Position numbers and translations under genes: made by a program. The notes beneath the pieces are model-generated. The model had not been told where the DNA came from and ran no database searches. It saw only the letters and a list, made by a program, of their open reading frames with translations. Positions 36,311 through 45,612 of a stretch of DNA of 64,000 nucleotides are shown one piece after another (positions within the stretch are counted from its first letter, which is position 1; the number at the start of each line of letters is the position of its first letter). This stretch comes from Xanthomonas theicola (GTDB taxonomy: Bacteria > Pseudomonadota > Gammaproteobacteria > Xanthomonadales > Xanthomonadaceae). The DNA is taken from contig NZ_CP049017.1 in NCBI RefSeq assembly GCF_014236795.1, forward strand, positions 1,652,001-1,716,000, written 5' to 3'.

Positions 36311-36552
36311 CGGCGAAAGCAGGTGATCCTGGCTGGCGAGCGAAGGCGAGCGGGCGGGAGGATCGGGCGCAGCTGGCTGGCGTAGAGGCTGGCGGGCTTG
36401 TTGCGGGACGAAGTCTAGCGGGCACCGCGGTTTCGCGATAAAACGCGAATCACTCGCATCTGTTGGCGCGCAAGCACGCGAAACAGATGGGCTAGATCTC
36501 GCGCTGCGTGCCGCGCGGTGCACTTGTGCGCGCACGCAGCGCTGCACAGGGT

Positions 36553-37677
36553 TCAGGGCGAGGACGACGGCGTCGCCGACGCCGTTGCCGCCGCCCTTGC
36601 CGGCGATGCAGCGTGCGCCGAAGCTGCCGCCACTGGCTCGGTTCCGTCAGCGGCATCCGGACCCGGAGCGGTGCGCGGTTTCGCTTTGGCCTTGCCGTCG
36701 CCAGCCGCGTCCGGCGGTGCCGCCGTGTCCGTGTCGTGGCCCGTTTCGGGTTCCGGATAGGGATACGCCGGCGCCGCAACCGGCTGCAGCTGCGCGCGCC
36801 AGCGCTGCAGCAGCGGCGCGATGCGTGCGCCGACGTACAGTTGCGGATACGACGGCGCCTCGCCTTCGGCCTGTTCGCGCGCGGCGATCTCGGCAGCGGC
36901 CAGACGGTAGCTCTCGACGAAATCGCTGGTGCGCGCCAGCGCGTCGATCAGCCAGGCGCGGCCGAAATAGGTGGCGCTGGCGGTGTTGCCGCAGCCGAAC
37001 GAGGGCCGGTCGCGGCGTGCGGCGGTGATCACCAGCGTGTCGGGGCTCTTCAGCGCCGGCACGAAGCCGCCGGAGTAACACGCCGACAGCACGATCACCC
37101 GGTTGCCGATGCCGGCGTCGTCGAGCAGCCGGCGCAGGTCCGCCGGGGTGATGGCATCATAGTCGGCGTCCTCGCCAGGGCCGAACTGCACATACAGCTC
37201 GTGCTGCTCGGTGCCGTGGCTGGTCAGGAACAGCAGCAGCGCGTCCTCGCGCCGGTCCATCAGTTTGCCGATCCGCTGCAGCGTATCGGCCAGGTTGTCG
37301 TACGAGGCCTGTGGCGCGTAGGCGTGGGCGCCGAGATTGTCCGCATGATTGATCAGGGTGACGATGCGGCCGGCGGCATCGAAGCGCTGTGCGAACAGCT
37401 GGCGCAGGTACAGCGTCTCGTTGCGGAACACGTCTTCGCTGGCGTCGCCGGCGAAGCCGACCACGTACAGGTCGGTCACCCCCGGCCGCTGCGGTCGCAG
37501 CGCGGCCAGCGCCTTGTGCAGCTGCGCCTGGTCGCGCGGATCGACCGGCGTCTGCGCCGCCGTCGGCGCCTGCGCCGCGCCGGCGTTCGGATGGCAGGCG
37601 GGCAGCAGCAGCGCCAGCAGCAGCGCCAGGGCCAGGCGCCGATGCACCACGCCGATGCGGCGCAGGAACCATTTCAT
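36553..37677 (-). CDS. C13-like (legumain/caspase-type) cysteine peptidase, putative lipoprotein
   Basis: 374 aa from ATG 37677; a GTG at 37737 overlapping mtnC is possible. The N-terminus has a hydrophobic segment ending in a lipobox-like LLPAC (C28). The peptidase fold shows YVVGFAGDASEDVFRNET, the catalytic LTSHGTEQ (H154) and VLSACYSGGF (C200), then the ITAARRDRPSFGCG block, as in peptidase family C13. The last 100 residues are Ala/Pro-rich, low complexity. It follows mtnC closely on the same strand, though it has no evident tie to methionine salvage. Target unknown. Confidence 0.8.
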   Translation of the reverse strand: MKWFLRRIGVVHRRLALALLLALLLPACHPNAGAAQAPTAAQTPVDPRDQAQLHKALAALRPQRPGVTDLYVVGFAGDASEDVFRNETLYLRQLFAQRFDAAGRIVTLINHADNLGAHAYAPQASYDNLADTLQRIGKLMDRREDALLLFLTSHGTEQHELYVQFGPGEDADYDAITPADLRRLLDDAGIGNRVIVLSACYSGGFVPALKSPDTLVITAARRDRPSFGCGNTASATYFGRAWLIDALARTSDFVESYRLAAAEIAAREQAEGEAPSYPQLYVGARIAPLLQRWRAQLQPVAAPAYPYPEPETGHDTDTAAPPDAAGDGKAKAKPRTAPGPDAADGTEPVAAASAHAASPARAAATASATPSSSP

Positions 37678-37733
37678 GGGCGGCATGGGCGACACAGGAA
37701 GCGAACGGCAACGCGCAGCGGCGGCCGCGGGAC

Positions 37734-38432
37734 TCACACTGCCAGGTCGGCGAAGCTGTCCACGCGCCGGTGGCCGTTGCAGGCCGCGCCAAGGCGCGGT
37801 GCAGGATAGTCCTGGCGGCGATCGACCAGCACCGCGTCCAGCCCGGCGTCGCGTGCGGCATCGAGTTCGGCGACGACGTCGGACAGGAACACGATCTGTG
37901 CCGGCGCCGCACCGGTGGCCTCGGCGATGCGCGCATAACTGGCCGCCTCGCGCTTGGCGCCGACTTCGGTGTCGAACCAGCCGGAGAACAGCCCGCGCAG
38001 GTCGCCGGCGTCGCTATGGCCGAAGAACAGCTTCTGCGCCGGCACCGAGCCGGACGAGTACACGTACAGCCGGTGGCCGTCGGCATGCCAGCGGCGCAGC
38101 GCCGCTGCGGCATCGGGGTAGATGTGCGCGGCGAAGTCGGCGTCGCGGTAGCCGGCCTCCCAGATCATGCCCTGCAGCGCCTTCAGCGCGGTGTGCTTGC
38201 GGTCCTGGTCGATCCAGCCCTGCAGGGTCTCCACGAGCGCCGCGTCGCTGCGGGCACCGCTGCACTCGGCCGCCACCGCATCCAGCCATTGCCGCACTTG
38301 CGGCTGCTGGCCGTGCACGCCGACGAAGCCGGGCAGGGCTCGGCGCGCGTAGGGGAACAGCACGTCCTTGACGAAGGAGATGCTGCTGGTGGTGCCTTCG
38401 ATGTCGGTCAGGATCACGCGGGGGGCGCTCAT
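37734..38432 (-). CDS. mtnC: Enolase-phosphatase E1 (methionine salvage)
   Basis: 232 aa HAD-family enzyme that enolises and dephosphorylates 2,3-diketo-5-methylthiopentyl-1-phosphate. The HAD nucleophile is in [35 protein letters not shown] and [16 protein letters not shown] are motifs II and III. The ATG at 38432 follows the mtnD stop by three bases; a GTG at 38435 is adjacent. It forms an operon with mtnB and mtnD. Confidence 0.95.
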   Translation of the reverse strand: MSAPRVILTDIEGTTSSISFVKDVLFPYARRALPGFVGVHGQQPQVRQWLDAVAAECSGARSDAALVETLQGWIDQDRKHTALKALQGMIWEAGYRDADFAAHIYPDAAAALRRWHADGHRLYVYSSGSVPAQKLFFGHSDAGDLRGLFSGWFDTEVGAKREAASYARIAEATGAAPAQIVFLSDVVAELDAARDAGLDAVLVDRRQDYPAPRLGAACNGHRRVDSFADLAV

Positions 38433-38435
38433 CAC

Positions 38436-39002
38436 TCAGTTCGCCTCGCCGCGCAGCGCCGTTTCGTAGCGCGGGAAGCGCTGGGCGATGTCGGTGCCGG
38501 TGAAATGGCCGACCCAGCCGTCCGGCTCGGTGAAGAAGCGGATCGCCACGAAGCGCGGCTCCGGGCCCATGTCGAACCAGTGATGGGTGCCGTCGGGCAC
38601 GGCGATCAGGTCGTTGTGCACGCATTCGATCTCGTAGACCTTGCCGTCCACGTGCAGGGTGAACAGGCCCGAGCCGGCGACGAAGAAACGCACCTCGTCC
38701 TCCTTGTGGAAATGCTCGTCGAGGAATTTCTTGCGCATCTCCTCGCGCTGCGGATGGTCAGGGGCGATGCTGACCACGTCCACGGTCTTGAAGCCGTGTA
38801 CGGCCACCAGCCGGTCGATGTCGGTCTTGTAGGCCGCCATCACCGCTTCCGGGGTGGCGCCGGCCTCGATCGGCTGGTCGGCCTGCCAGCGCTCGAAAGT
38901 GACGCCGATCTTGCGCAGCTCGGCGGCGATCGCGTCGCCATCGCGGCTGTCGAACAGCGGTGCGTCGGGAGTGGTTTCGGCGAAGATGCGGAGTCGGCTC
39001 AT
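38436..39002 (-). CDS. mtnD: Acireductone dioxygenase
   Basis: 188 aa cupin. Metal ligands are in [16 protein letters not shown] (His, His, Glu) and in [10 protein letters not shown]. It oxidises the acireductone made by MtnC; with Fe(II) it gives the methionine precursor 2-keto-4-methylthiobutyrate. [17 protein letters not shown] is the usual start. About 100 bp separate it from mtnB. Confidence 0.95.
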   Translation of the reverse strand: MSRLRIFAETTPDAPLFDSRDGDAIAAELRKIGVTFERWQADQPIEAGATPEAVMAAYKTDIDRLVAVHGFKTVDVVSIAPDHPQREEMRKKFLDEHFHKEDEVRFFVAGSGLFTLHVDGKVYEIECVHNDLIAVPDGTHHWFDMGPEPRFVAIRFFTEPDGWVGHFTGTDIAQRFPRYETALRGEAN

Positions 39003-39106
39003 GGCGGCGGGCGAGGGCGTCGTGGAGGAGAGAGAGGGTAGCAGCTGGCGGGCAGGCCGCCGTTGCGGCGCTGGAACGCTGTCGCGCGGGCGCTGTACGC
39101 CTGGGC

Positions 39107-39748
39107 TCAGCCCGTTGCGCGCAGCTTGCGCAGTTCCAGTTCGCACTGCAGCAGGAATTCGATCGCTTCCAGGTGGCGGCGCGCCTCGGCCATGTCGCGG
39201 CCCCAGGCGTACAGGCCGTGGCCGTCGATCAGGTAGCCCCACAGCGGGGTGCGGTCGAGCAGCGCGTCCACCTGCGCGGCCAGCACGGTCATGTCCTGGG
39301 TGTTGGCGAACACCGGCAGGTCCACCGCGGTTTCGTGGGTCTGGTTGCCGTGCAGCGCCTTCAGCAGCTCGTAGCCTTCCAGGCGCACCTTGCCGGCGCC
39401 GGCGTACAGCCGCGAGGCCACGGTCTGCACCGGCGAGTGCGTGTGCAGCACGCAGCCGATCTCGGGAAAACGGCGATACAGCTGGGTGTGCAGCAGGGTC
39501 TCGGCCGAGGGCCGGTGATCGCTGCCGACCGCCTTGCCGTTGAAGTCCACCACCATGATGTCGGCCTCGACCAGCCGCCCCTTGTCGCGGCCGGACACGG
39601 TGATCGCGGCATGCGCGGCGTCGAGCCGGTGCGAGAAGTTGCTGCTGGTGGCCGGGGTCCAGCCAGCCGCCGACAGTTCGCGGATGTTGCCGATCAGCAG
39701 CAGGGCCAGCGTGCGCAGGCGTTCGGTATCGTAGGGCGGTGCATTCAT
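39107..39748 (-). CDS. mtnB: Methylthioribulose-1-phosphate dehydratase
   Basis: 213 aa class II aldolase/adducin-fold enzyme. [16 protein letters not shown] is the substrate loop; zinc histidines are in [15 protein letters not shown] and the C-terminal [11 protein letters not shown]. It dehydrates 5-methylthioribulose-1-P to the substrate of MtnC. It is first of the mtnBDC genes in this orientation. mtnA and mtnK/mtnN are not in the window. Confidence 0.94.
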   Translation of the reverse strand: MNAPPYDTERLRTLALLLIGNIRELSAAGWTPATSSNFSHRLDAAHAAITVSGRDKGRLVEADIMVVDFNGKAVGSDHRPSAETLLHTQLYRRFPEIGCVLHTHSPVQTVASRLYAGAGKVRLEGYELLKALHGNQTHETAVDLPVFANTQDMTVLAAQVDALLDRTPLWGYLIDGHGLYAWGRDMAEARRHLEAIEFLLQCELELRKLRATG

Positions 39749-39757
39749 GCCCCCATT

Positions 39758-41194
39758 CTAGCGAGCCTGTGTGGCGCGCAGGCGGCTGTGGCGGAAGCCG
39801 TAGCCGAAATAGATGAGCAGGCCGAGCACGGTCCAGCCGCCCATCAGCAGCCAGTTGTGCGCGGTCATCGCCGACAGCAGCGCCAGGCAGCTGAGCACGC
39901 CGGCGATGCAGATCAGCCAGGCGAACGGGATACGGAACGGGCGCGGCAGGTCCGGCTGGGTGCGGCGCAGGATCAGCACCCCGGCGCAGACCGCGGCGAA
40001 GGCGATCAACGTGCCCATCGAGGTCAGCTCGCCGAGCACGTCCAGCGGGAACAGCGCCGCCAGCAGCGCGATGCCGATGCCGGTGATCACCGTGTTGACG
40101 TGCGGGGTGCGGTACTTGGGATGGATCTTGGTGAACACCGGCGGCAGCAGCCCGTCGCGGGCGATGATCATGAAGATCCGCGGCTGGCCGATGATCATCA
40201 CCAGCACCACCGAGGACAGGCCGATCAGCGCGCCGACCTCCACCACCACCCGCAGCCAGGCCAACGACGGATGTGCGGCCACCGCGGTCACCACCGGCTC
40301 GTCGGTGCCCAACTGGGTGTAGGGCACCAGCCCGGTCATCACCGCGGCCATGGCGATGTACAGCACGGTGCAGATCACCAGCGACAGGATCATGCCGATC
40401 GGCAGGTCGCGCTGCGGCCGGTGCGATTCCTGCGCCGCCACCGACACCGCCTCGAAGCCGATGTAGGCGAAGAACACCATCGCCGCGCCGCGCAGCACGC
40501 CCTCCATGCCGTACTTGCCCGGACCTTCGTTGGCCGGAATGAACGGGTGCCAGTTGGCGCTGTCCACGTACGTCCAGCCGGCCGCGATCACCAGCAGGAT
40601 CAGCCCGGTCTTCAGCACCACCATCGCCATGTTCATCGCCGAGGACTTGCGGATGCCGACGTAGCACAGCCAGGTCAGCAGCAGCACGATGCCGGCCGCA
40701 GGCAGGTTGGCGATCGCGCCGGTGCGCTGCAGCTTGCCGTCCAGCGGCGCGTTGACCAGCGCCGCCGGCAGGTGGATGCCGAAATGGTCGAGCAGGCTGA
40801 GGAAGTAGCCGGTCCAGCTCACCGCCACCGCCGAGGCCGACACGCCGTACTCAAGCACCAGCATCCAGCCGATGAACCAGGCGGCCAGCTCGCCGAAGGT
40901 GGCGTAGGTGTAGGTGTAGGCGCTGCCGGACACCGGCACCATCGCCGCGAATTCGGCATAGGCCAGCGCGCAGAACGCGCAGCACAGCGCGGCCAGCACG
41001 AACGACAGCATGATCGCCGGGCCGGCATGGTTGGCCGCGGCCTGCCCGGTGATGACGAAGATGCCGCCGCCGATCACCGCGCCGATGCCCAGCGCGGTCA
41101 GGCCCCAGGGGCCGAGCGCGCGCTGCAGGCCCAGGCCGCCGGCATCCTCGTGGCTGGCGTGGGGGTGTTTGGTGGCCCAGAGTTGTTTGAGCAT
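39758..41194 (-). CDS. APC-family amino acid permease (cationic amino acid transporter type) 1
   Basis: 478 aa with twelve predicted helices. The family start [20 protein letters not shown] forms the first unwound helix that binds the amino-acid backbone; [20 protein letters not shown] and [17 protein letters not shown] are conserved blocks. It belongs to the CAT/YfnA-like group. Ten bases separate its stop from mtnB, so it may be cotranscribed with the methionine-salvage genes. The substrate is not decidable from sequence. Confidence 0.88.
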   Translation of the reverse strand: MLKQLWATKHPHASHEDAGGLGLQRALGPWGLTALGIGAVIGGGIFVITGQAAANHAGPAIMLSFVLAALCCAFCALAYAEFAAMVPVSGSAYTYTYATFGELAAWFIGWMLVLEYGVSASAVAVSWTGYFLSLLDHFGIHLPAALVNAPLDGKLQRTGAIANLPAAGIVLLLTWLCYVGIRKSSAMNMAMVVLKTGLILLVIAAGWTYVDSANWHPFIPANEGPGKYGMEGVLRGAAMVFFAYIGFEAVSVAAQESHRPQRDLPIGMILSLVICTVLYIAMAAVMTGLVPYTQLGTDEPVVTAVAAHPSLAWLRVVVEVGALIGLSSVVLVMIIGQPRIFMIIARDGLLPPVFTKIHPKYRTPHVNTVITGIGIALLAALFPLDVLGELTSMGTLIAFAAVCAGVLILRRTQPDLPRPFRIPFAWLICIAGVLSCLALLSAMTAHNWLLMGGWTVLGLLIYFGYGFRHSRLRATQAR

Positions 41195-41242
41195 GGAGGG
41201 GTTCCAGCCTGGCGCTGCGCGCGATGGACGAGGAGACGAACG

Positions 41243-41270
41243 CGAAGACCGGCGCGGGCGCCGGTCTTCG
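41243..41270 (-). terminator. GC-rich hairpin between the two permease genes
   Basis: A perfect 12-bp stem (41243-41254 with 41259-41270, loop CGGG) lies 10 bp after the stop of permease 2 and 49 bp before the permease 1 start. It lacks a strong T-tract, so it may act as a partial terminator or message stabiliser. Confidence 0.6.
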
Positions 41271-41279
41271 GGGAAAGGA

Positions 41280-42749
41280 TCAGGCCTTGGCCAGGCGGCT
41301 GTGGCGGATGCCGTAGCCGAAATAGATGAACAGGCCGATCACGGTCCAGCCGACGAACACCTTCCAATGTTCCTGGAAGGCCTGCAGGAACAGGAACAGG
41401 CAGGCCAGCGCACCGAGCGGGCAGATCAGCATCGCGAACGGCACCCGGAACGGGCGCGGCAGGTCCGGCTTGGTGAAGCGCAGCACCAGCACCCCGACGC
41501 AGACGGTGGCGAAGGCGAGCAGGGTGCCCATCGACACCAGTTCGCCGAGCACGTCCAGCGGGATCAACCCGGCCAGCAGTGCGGCGACCACGCCGACGAA
41601 GAGGGTGCCGACGTAGGGCGTATGGAACCTGCGGTGCACCTTGCCGAACAGCTTCGGCAGCAGGCCGTCGCGCGACATGGTGTAGAAGATACGCGGCTGC
41701 GCCATCAGCATCACCAGCACCACCGAGGACAGGCCAGCGATGGCGCCGATCTCCACTGCGGTCTTCAGCCATGCCAGGCTCGGGTAGTGCTCCAGCGCGG
41801 TGGCGACCGGCTTGGCGGTGCCGAGCTGGGTGTAGGGCAGCAGGCCGGTCAGCACCGCACAGACGATGATGTAGATGACCGTGCACACCGCCAGCGACAC
41901 CAGGATGCCGATCGGCATGTTGCGTTGCGGGTCCTTGGTCTCGCCGGCGGAGGTGGAGACCGCGTCGAAGCCGATGTAGGAGAAGAACACAATCGACGCG
42001 GCGCGGAACACGCCGCTCCAGCCGAACTCGCCCGGCCCGGTGTTCTCGGGGATGAAAGGATGCCAGTTGGCCGGATCGACGTGGGACACGCCGAAGCCGA
42101 CGAACAGGCAGATCACCGCGACTTTGATCGCCACCACGATGGCGTTGGCGAACGCCGACTGGGTGACGCCGACGTAGCACAGCGCGCTGACCGCGACCAC
42201 GATCAGCACCGCCGGCAGGTTGACGATGCCGCCTGAGGCGACGAAGGCATGGCCGTTCCAGGCCAATGGCGCGCTGGCCAGCTCCGCCGGGAACGGCAGG
42301 CCGAGGGTGCCGGTGAGGAAGCTGATCAGGTACGCCGACCAGCCGACCGCGACGCTGGAGCCGGCGAACAGGTATTCCAGCACCAGGCACCAGCCGATGA
42401 ACCAGGCCGCACCTTCGCCCAGGGTGGTGTAGGAGTAGGAATAGGCGCTGCCCGAGACCGGCATCATCGCCGCGAACTCGGCGTAGCACAGGCCGGCGAA
42501 GGCGCAGGCGACGCCAGCGAACACGAACGACAGCATCACCGCCGGGCCGGCATGGTTGGCCGCGGCCTGGCCGGTCAGCACGAAGATGCCCGCGCCGATC
42601 ACCGCGCCGATGCCGAGCATGACCAGGTGCTTGGCGGTGAGGGTCCGTTGCAGCGTGGCTTCGCCTTCCAGGCTGCCTTCGACCGGTTCGCCGGCATCGA
42701 CGTGGCCGGCAGGCTCGATCGGCTTGACCCTCAACAGAGACTTCAGCAT
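41280..42749 (-). CDS. APC-family amino acid permease 2, paralogue of permease 1
   Basis: 489 aa from ATG 42749, with GGGGA eight bases upstream; ATG 42758 has that site touching it and is less likely. [40 protein letters not shown] and FFSYIGFDAVSTSAGETKDP match permease 1 closely, so the pair is a tandem duplication. An extra N-terminal stretch of about 30 polar residues (PAGHVDAGEPVEGSLEGEAT) distinguishes it. Twelve helices predicted; cationic or branched amino acids are typical for the group. Confidence 0.88.
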   Translation of the reverse strand: MLKSLLRVKPIEPAGHVDAGEPVEGSLEGEATLQRTLTAKHLVMLGIGAVIGAGIFVLTGQAAANHAGPAVMLSFVFAGVACAFAGLCYAEFAAMMPVSGSAYSYSYTTLGEGAAWFIGWCLVLEYLFAGSSVAVGWSAYLISFLTGTLGLPFPAELASAPLAWNGHAFVASGGIVNLPAVLIVVAVSALCYVGVTQSAFANAIVVAIKVAVICLFVGFGVSHVDPANWHPFIPENTGPGEFGWSGVFRAASIVFFSYIGFDAVSTSAGETKDPQRNMPIGILVSLAVCTVIYIIVCAVLTGLLPYTQLGTAKPVATALEHYPSLAWLKTAVEIGAIAGLSSVVLVMLMAQPRIFYTMSRDGLLPKLFGKVHRRFHTPYVGTLFVGVVAALLAGLIPLDVLGELVSMGTLLAFATVCVGVLVLRFTKPDLPRPFRVPFAMLICPLGALACLFLFLQAFQEHWKVFVGWTVIGLFIYFGYGIRHSRLAKA

Positions 42750-42918
42750 GCGGTGCATCCCCAGTGGCGATCGGGGCGGTATCGCCCCGGCAAAGTTGGT
42801 GCGCTGGGCCCAGAGCGGGACACGCAATCGTCGTACCATGCCAAAGCCGGGCCGCCGCCACAAGCCGCGTCGCGCCGTCGGCGGCGATAATGGACCGCCC
42901 CGATCGCGAGAACCGCCC

Positions 42919-43470
42919 ATGCCCGAGCTCTCCCTGCGCCGTCAATTGTGCGCCTATGCCGCCCGTTGGCCGCAGGAGGCCGAAGTTGCCGCGCAATTCC
43001 TGGCGTTGCTGGACGATGCGCAGGACCCGTTCGCGCGCGCGCGCCTGGACGGCCATTTCACCGGCTCGGCCTGGCTGGTCAGCGCCGACGGCGCACGCAC
43101 CCTGCTGACCCACCACCGCCAGCTGCAGCGCTGGCTGCAGCTGGGCGGGCACGCCGACGGCGACCGCGACCTGGCGCTGGTGGCGCTGAAGGAAGCCGAG
43201 GAGGAGTCGGGACTGCCCGGACTGGCGCTGCACGATGGCATTCTGTTCGACCTGGACCGGCACTGGATCCCCGAGCGCCAGGACGTGCCGGGCCACTGGC
43301 ACTTCGACGCGCGCTACGTGGTGCGTGCCGGCGCCGACGAGGCGTTCGCGGTCGGCGCCGAATCGCTGGCTCTGGCCTGGCGCCCGATCGCCGATCTGCT
43401 GGCCGAGCCGGACCTGGATCCGTCGCTGCGGCGGATGGCCGGCAAGTGGCTGGCGCACAGCGACAGCTGA
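42919..43470 (+). CDS. Nudix hydrolase
   Basis: 183 aa. The Nudix box reads GGHADGDRDLALVALKEAEE followed by ESGL, which is GX5EX7-like but with Lys-Glu-Ala-Glu-Glu in place of REXXEE, so the first Arg is changed. TGSAWLVSADGARTLLTHH precedes it. The substrate, some nucleoside diphosphate-X, is unknown. Divergent from permease 2. Confidence 0.85.
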   Translation: MPELSLRRQLCAYAARWPQEAEVAAQFLALLDDAQDPFARARLDGHFTGSAWLVSADGARTLLTHHRQLQRWLQLGGHADGDRDLALVALKEAEEESGLPGLALHDGILFDLDRHWIPERQDVPGHWHFDARYVVRAGADEAFAVGAESLALAWRPIADLLAEPDLDPSLRRMAGKWLAHSDS

Positions 43471-43586
43471 GGCACCCGGCGACAGGCGTTGCCGGACTGG
43501 CTGGTCCGGGTACTGGGCGTGCGCCGCTGGCTGGGCGGGCATGGCGGGATGGGGCACCCTTGGGTGCCCGTTGCCTGTCCCTGCCC

Positions 43587-43871
43587 ATGTCCCGCGCCGC
43601 TGCGTCGTTCACCTACCGCCTGGCATTCCGCCCGGTCGACGACCGGATGGAGTCGGTCGAACTGGCGCGCACCGTGCAACGTGCGCTGCTGGCGTTGAGC
43701 GGGCCGCCGCATGGCGTGGCGATCGTCCGTGTGCAGCGCCCGCCGCGCGAGGACCGCGGCGGCCTGTACATGGAGGCGGTCGCCACCGGCCCGGAGCGGT
43801 GGTACCTGAAGGCCGATGACTATCTGTTGAGCGAAGGGCTGCGCGGCGAGCTGCAGCCCGGAGAGTGGTGA
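43587..43871 (+). CDS. Hypothetical protein, 94 aa
   Basis: Small soluble protein. It starts at ATG 43587, preceded by a Pro/Gly-rich 110-bp gap after the Nudix gene. The sequence (FTYRLAFRPVDDRMESVELA, RTVQRALLALSGPPHGVAIV, DRGGLYMEAVATGPERWYLK) looks like one alpha/beta domain. No known motif. Convergent with serA. Confidence 0.55.
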   Translation: MSRAAASFTYRLAFRPVDDRMESVELARTVQRALLALSGPPHGVAIVRVQRPPREDRGGLYMEAVATGPERWYLKADDYLLSEGLRGELQPGEW

Positions 43872-44024
43872 TGGCGGGACTGGGGACCCGGGACCCGGAA
43901 GAGCGTAGGTTGCGTGATCTGCATTTCCGCCCTTATTCGAGCATTTCGCGTGTTTGCGCCACCGCAATCAATCCAGGCCCGATCGCAGTTGGAGAACGGA
44001 CTCGCCAGCGCCGCCGCTCTTCCG

Positions 44025-44052
44025 AGTCCCCAGTCCCCAGTCCCCAGTCCGC
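44025..44052. repeat. AGTCCCC heptamer repeat, copy 1
   Basis: Three perfect AGTCCCC units followed by a degenerate one, just downstream of serA. The preceding bases CTCTTCCG are the same as before copy 2 at 45502, in the same orientation, so the two tracts flank serA as direct repeats. Confidence 0.8.
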
Positions 44053-45294
44053 TCAGTAGAGAATCCGCGTCCGCAAGGTCCCGGCGATCTGTCCCAGCTC
44101 GTCCTTCAGCACCGCCGCCAGTGCCTCGCTGGCGGCGACGTCGATCACCACGTAGCCGACCTTGGGGTCGGTGCGCAGGAACTGGCCGTCGATGTTGACG
44201 TTGTGGCGCGAGAACAGTTCGTTGATCTGCGACAGCACGCCCGGCACGTTGCGGTGGATGTGCAGCAGGCGCAGGCTCTGGGCATGCTCGGGCAGGGTGA
44301 CCTCGGGGAAGTTCACCGCCGACAGGGTGCTGCCGTTGTCGCTGTAGCGCACCAGCTTGGCGGCCACTTCGACGCCGATGTTGTCCTGCGCCTCCAGCGT
44401 GCTGCCGCCCACGTGCGGGGTCAGGATCACGTTGTCGTGCGCGGCCAGCGGCGATTCGAACAGGTCGCCGTTGCCCTTTGGCTCGACCGGGAACACATCC
44501 ACGGCCGCGCCGCCGATGTGGCCGGAGCGCAGCGCCGCGTCCAGCGCGGCGATGTCGATCACCGTGCCGCGCGAGGCGTTGATCAGGTGCGCGCCGGGCT
44601 TCATCTGCGCGATCTGCGCCGCGCCGATCATGTCCTTGGTCGCTGCGGTTTCCGGCACGTGCAAGGTCACCACGTCCGCGCGCGCCAGCAGGTCGTCCAG
44701 GTCGGTCGCCGCGCGCGCGTTGCCCAGCGACAGCTTGGCCTCGATGTCGTGGAAGATCACCTGCATGCCCAGCGATTCGGCCAGCACCCCGACCTGGGTG
44801 CCGATATGTCCGTAGCCGACGATGCCCAGCACCTTGCCGCGGGTCTCGTGGCTGCCGGCGGCCGACTTCGACCAGCCGCCGCGGTGGCATTCGGCGTTCT
44901 TCTGCGGAATGCCGCGCAGCAGCAGGATCGCCTCGGCGATGACCAGCTCGGCAACGCTGCGGGTGTTGGAGTAGGGCGCGTTGAACACCGGGATGCCGGC
45001 CAGCTCGGCCGCGTCCAGGTCCACCTGGTTGGTGCCGATGCAGAAGCAGCCGACCGCGATCAGGCGCTTGGCCTGCGCCAGCACCTCGGCGCTGAGCTGG
45101 GTGCGCGAGCGGATGCCGACGATGTGCGCCTCGGCGATGCGTGCCTTCAGTTCCTCTTCCGGCAGCGACTTGGCGTGCAGTTCGATCTGCGAGTACCCGG
45201 CGGCGCGGAACACGTCGATGGCGGTCTGGCTGATGCCTTCGAGCAACAACACGCGGATATCCTGCTTCGGAAACGAGGTTCTCTTGGGCGACAT
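44053..45294 (-). CDS. serA: D-3-phosphoglycerate dehydrogenase
   Basis: 413 aa, the E. coli-type SerA with a C-terminal ACT domain (about 340-413, LLHIHRNVPGVLSQINELFS) that binds serine for feedback control. It has the NAD-binding GIVGYGHIGTQVG loop, the catalytic Arg in NASRGTVID, Glu in DVFPVEP, and His in LTPHVGGSTLEAQ. First step of serine synthesis. It can also reduce 2-oxoglutarate to D-2-hydroxyglutarate, which fits the divergent neighbour. Confidence 0.96.
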   Translation of the reverse strand: MSPKRTSFPKQDIRVLLLEGISQTAIDVFRAAGYSQIELHAKSLPEEELKARIAEAHIVGIRSRTQLSAEVLAQAKRLIAVGCFCIGTNQVDLDAAELAGIPVFNAPYSNTRSVAELVIAEAILLLRGIPQKNAECHRGGWSKSAAGSHETRGKVLGIVGYGHIGTQVGVLAESLGMQVIFHDIEAKLSLGNARAATDLDDLLARADVVTLHVPETAATKDMIGAAQIAQMKPGAHLINASRGTVIDIAALDAALRSGHIGGAAVDVFPVEPKGNGDLFESPLAAHDNVILTPHVGGSTLEAQDNIGVEVAAKLVRYSDNGSTLSAVNFPEVTLPEHAQSLRLLHIHRNVPGVLSQINELFSRHNVNIDGQFLRTDPKVGYVVIDVAASEALAAVLKDELGQIAGTLRTRILY

Positions 45295-45501
45295 TGCGAC
45301 GACACGGCGAGGCGAAAGGGTCGGTCACTATGCCAGATGCGTCCGCGCTTTGGTGCGCCGCAATAGGACGCCGGGGCAGCGCGAGCGCATCGCTGGCAAA
45401 GGTTTCAGTTGCATCCGTTCGGGACAGGGGACTCCGGACTCGGAGGAAGCGTGCGTCTGACCGTGCCGCTTGGCTTCATGCTGCAGACCGTCGCTCTTCC
45501 G

Positions 45502-45543
45502 AGTCCCCAGTCCCCAGTCCCCAGTCCCCAGTCCCCAGTCCCG
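45502..45543. repeat. AGTCCCC heptamer repeat, copy 2
   Basis: Five perfect AGTCCCC units and a sixth with one change, in the intergenic region between serA and the FAD dehydrogenase. Unit number could vary by slippage. It is the same tract as at 44025-44052. Confidence 0.85.
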
Positions 45544-45612
45544 CGCCCAACTGGACGCCGCCGCGCAACGCTGGCAGGCTTGAACGCTTGCCTTCGCCCG
45601 ACCTCCGAACCG

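Noticed and set aside
45502..45543. The AGTCCCC tract as a CRISPR-like array
   Set aside because: Units are seven bases with no spacers; it is a simple tandem repeat.
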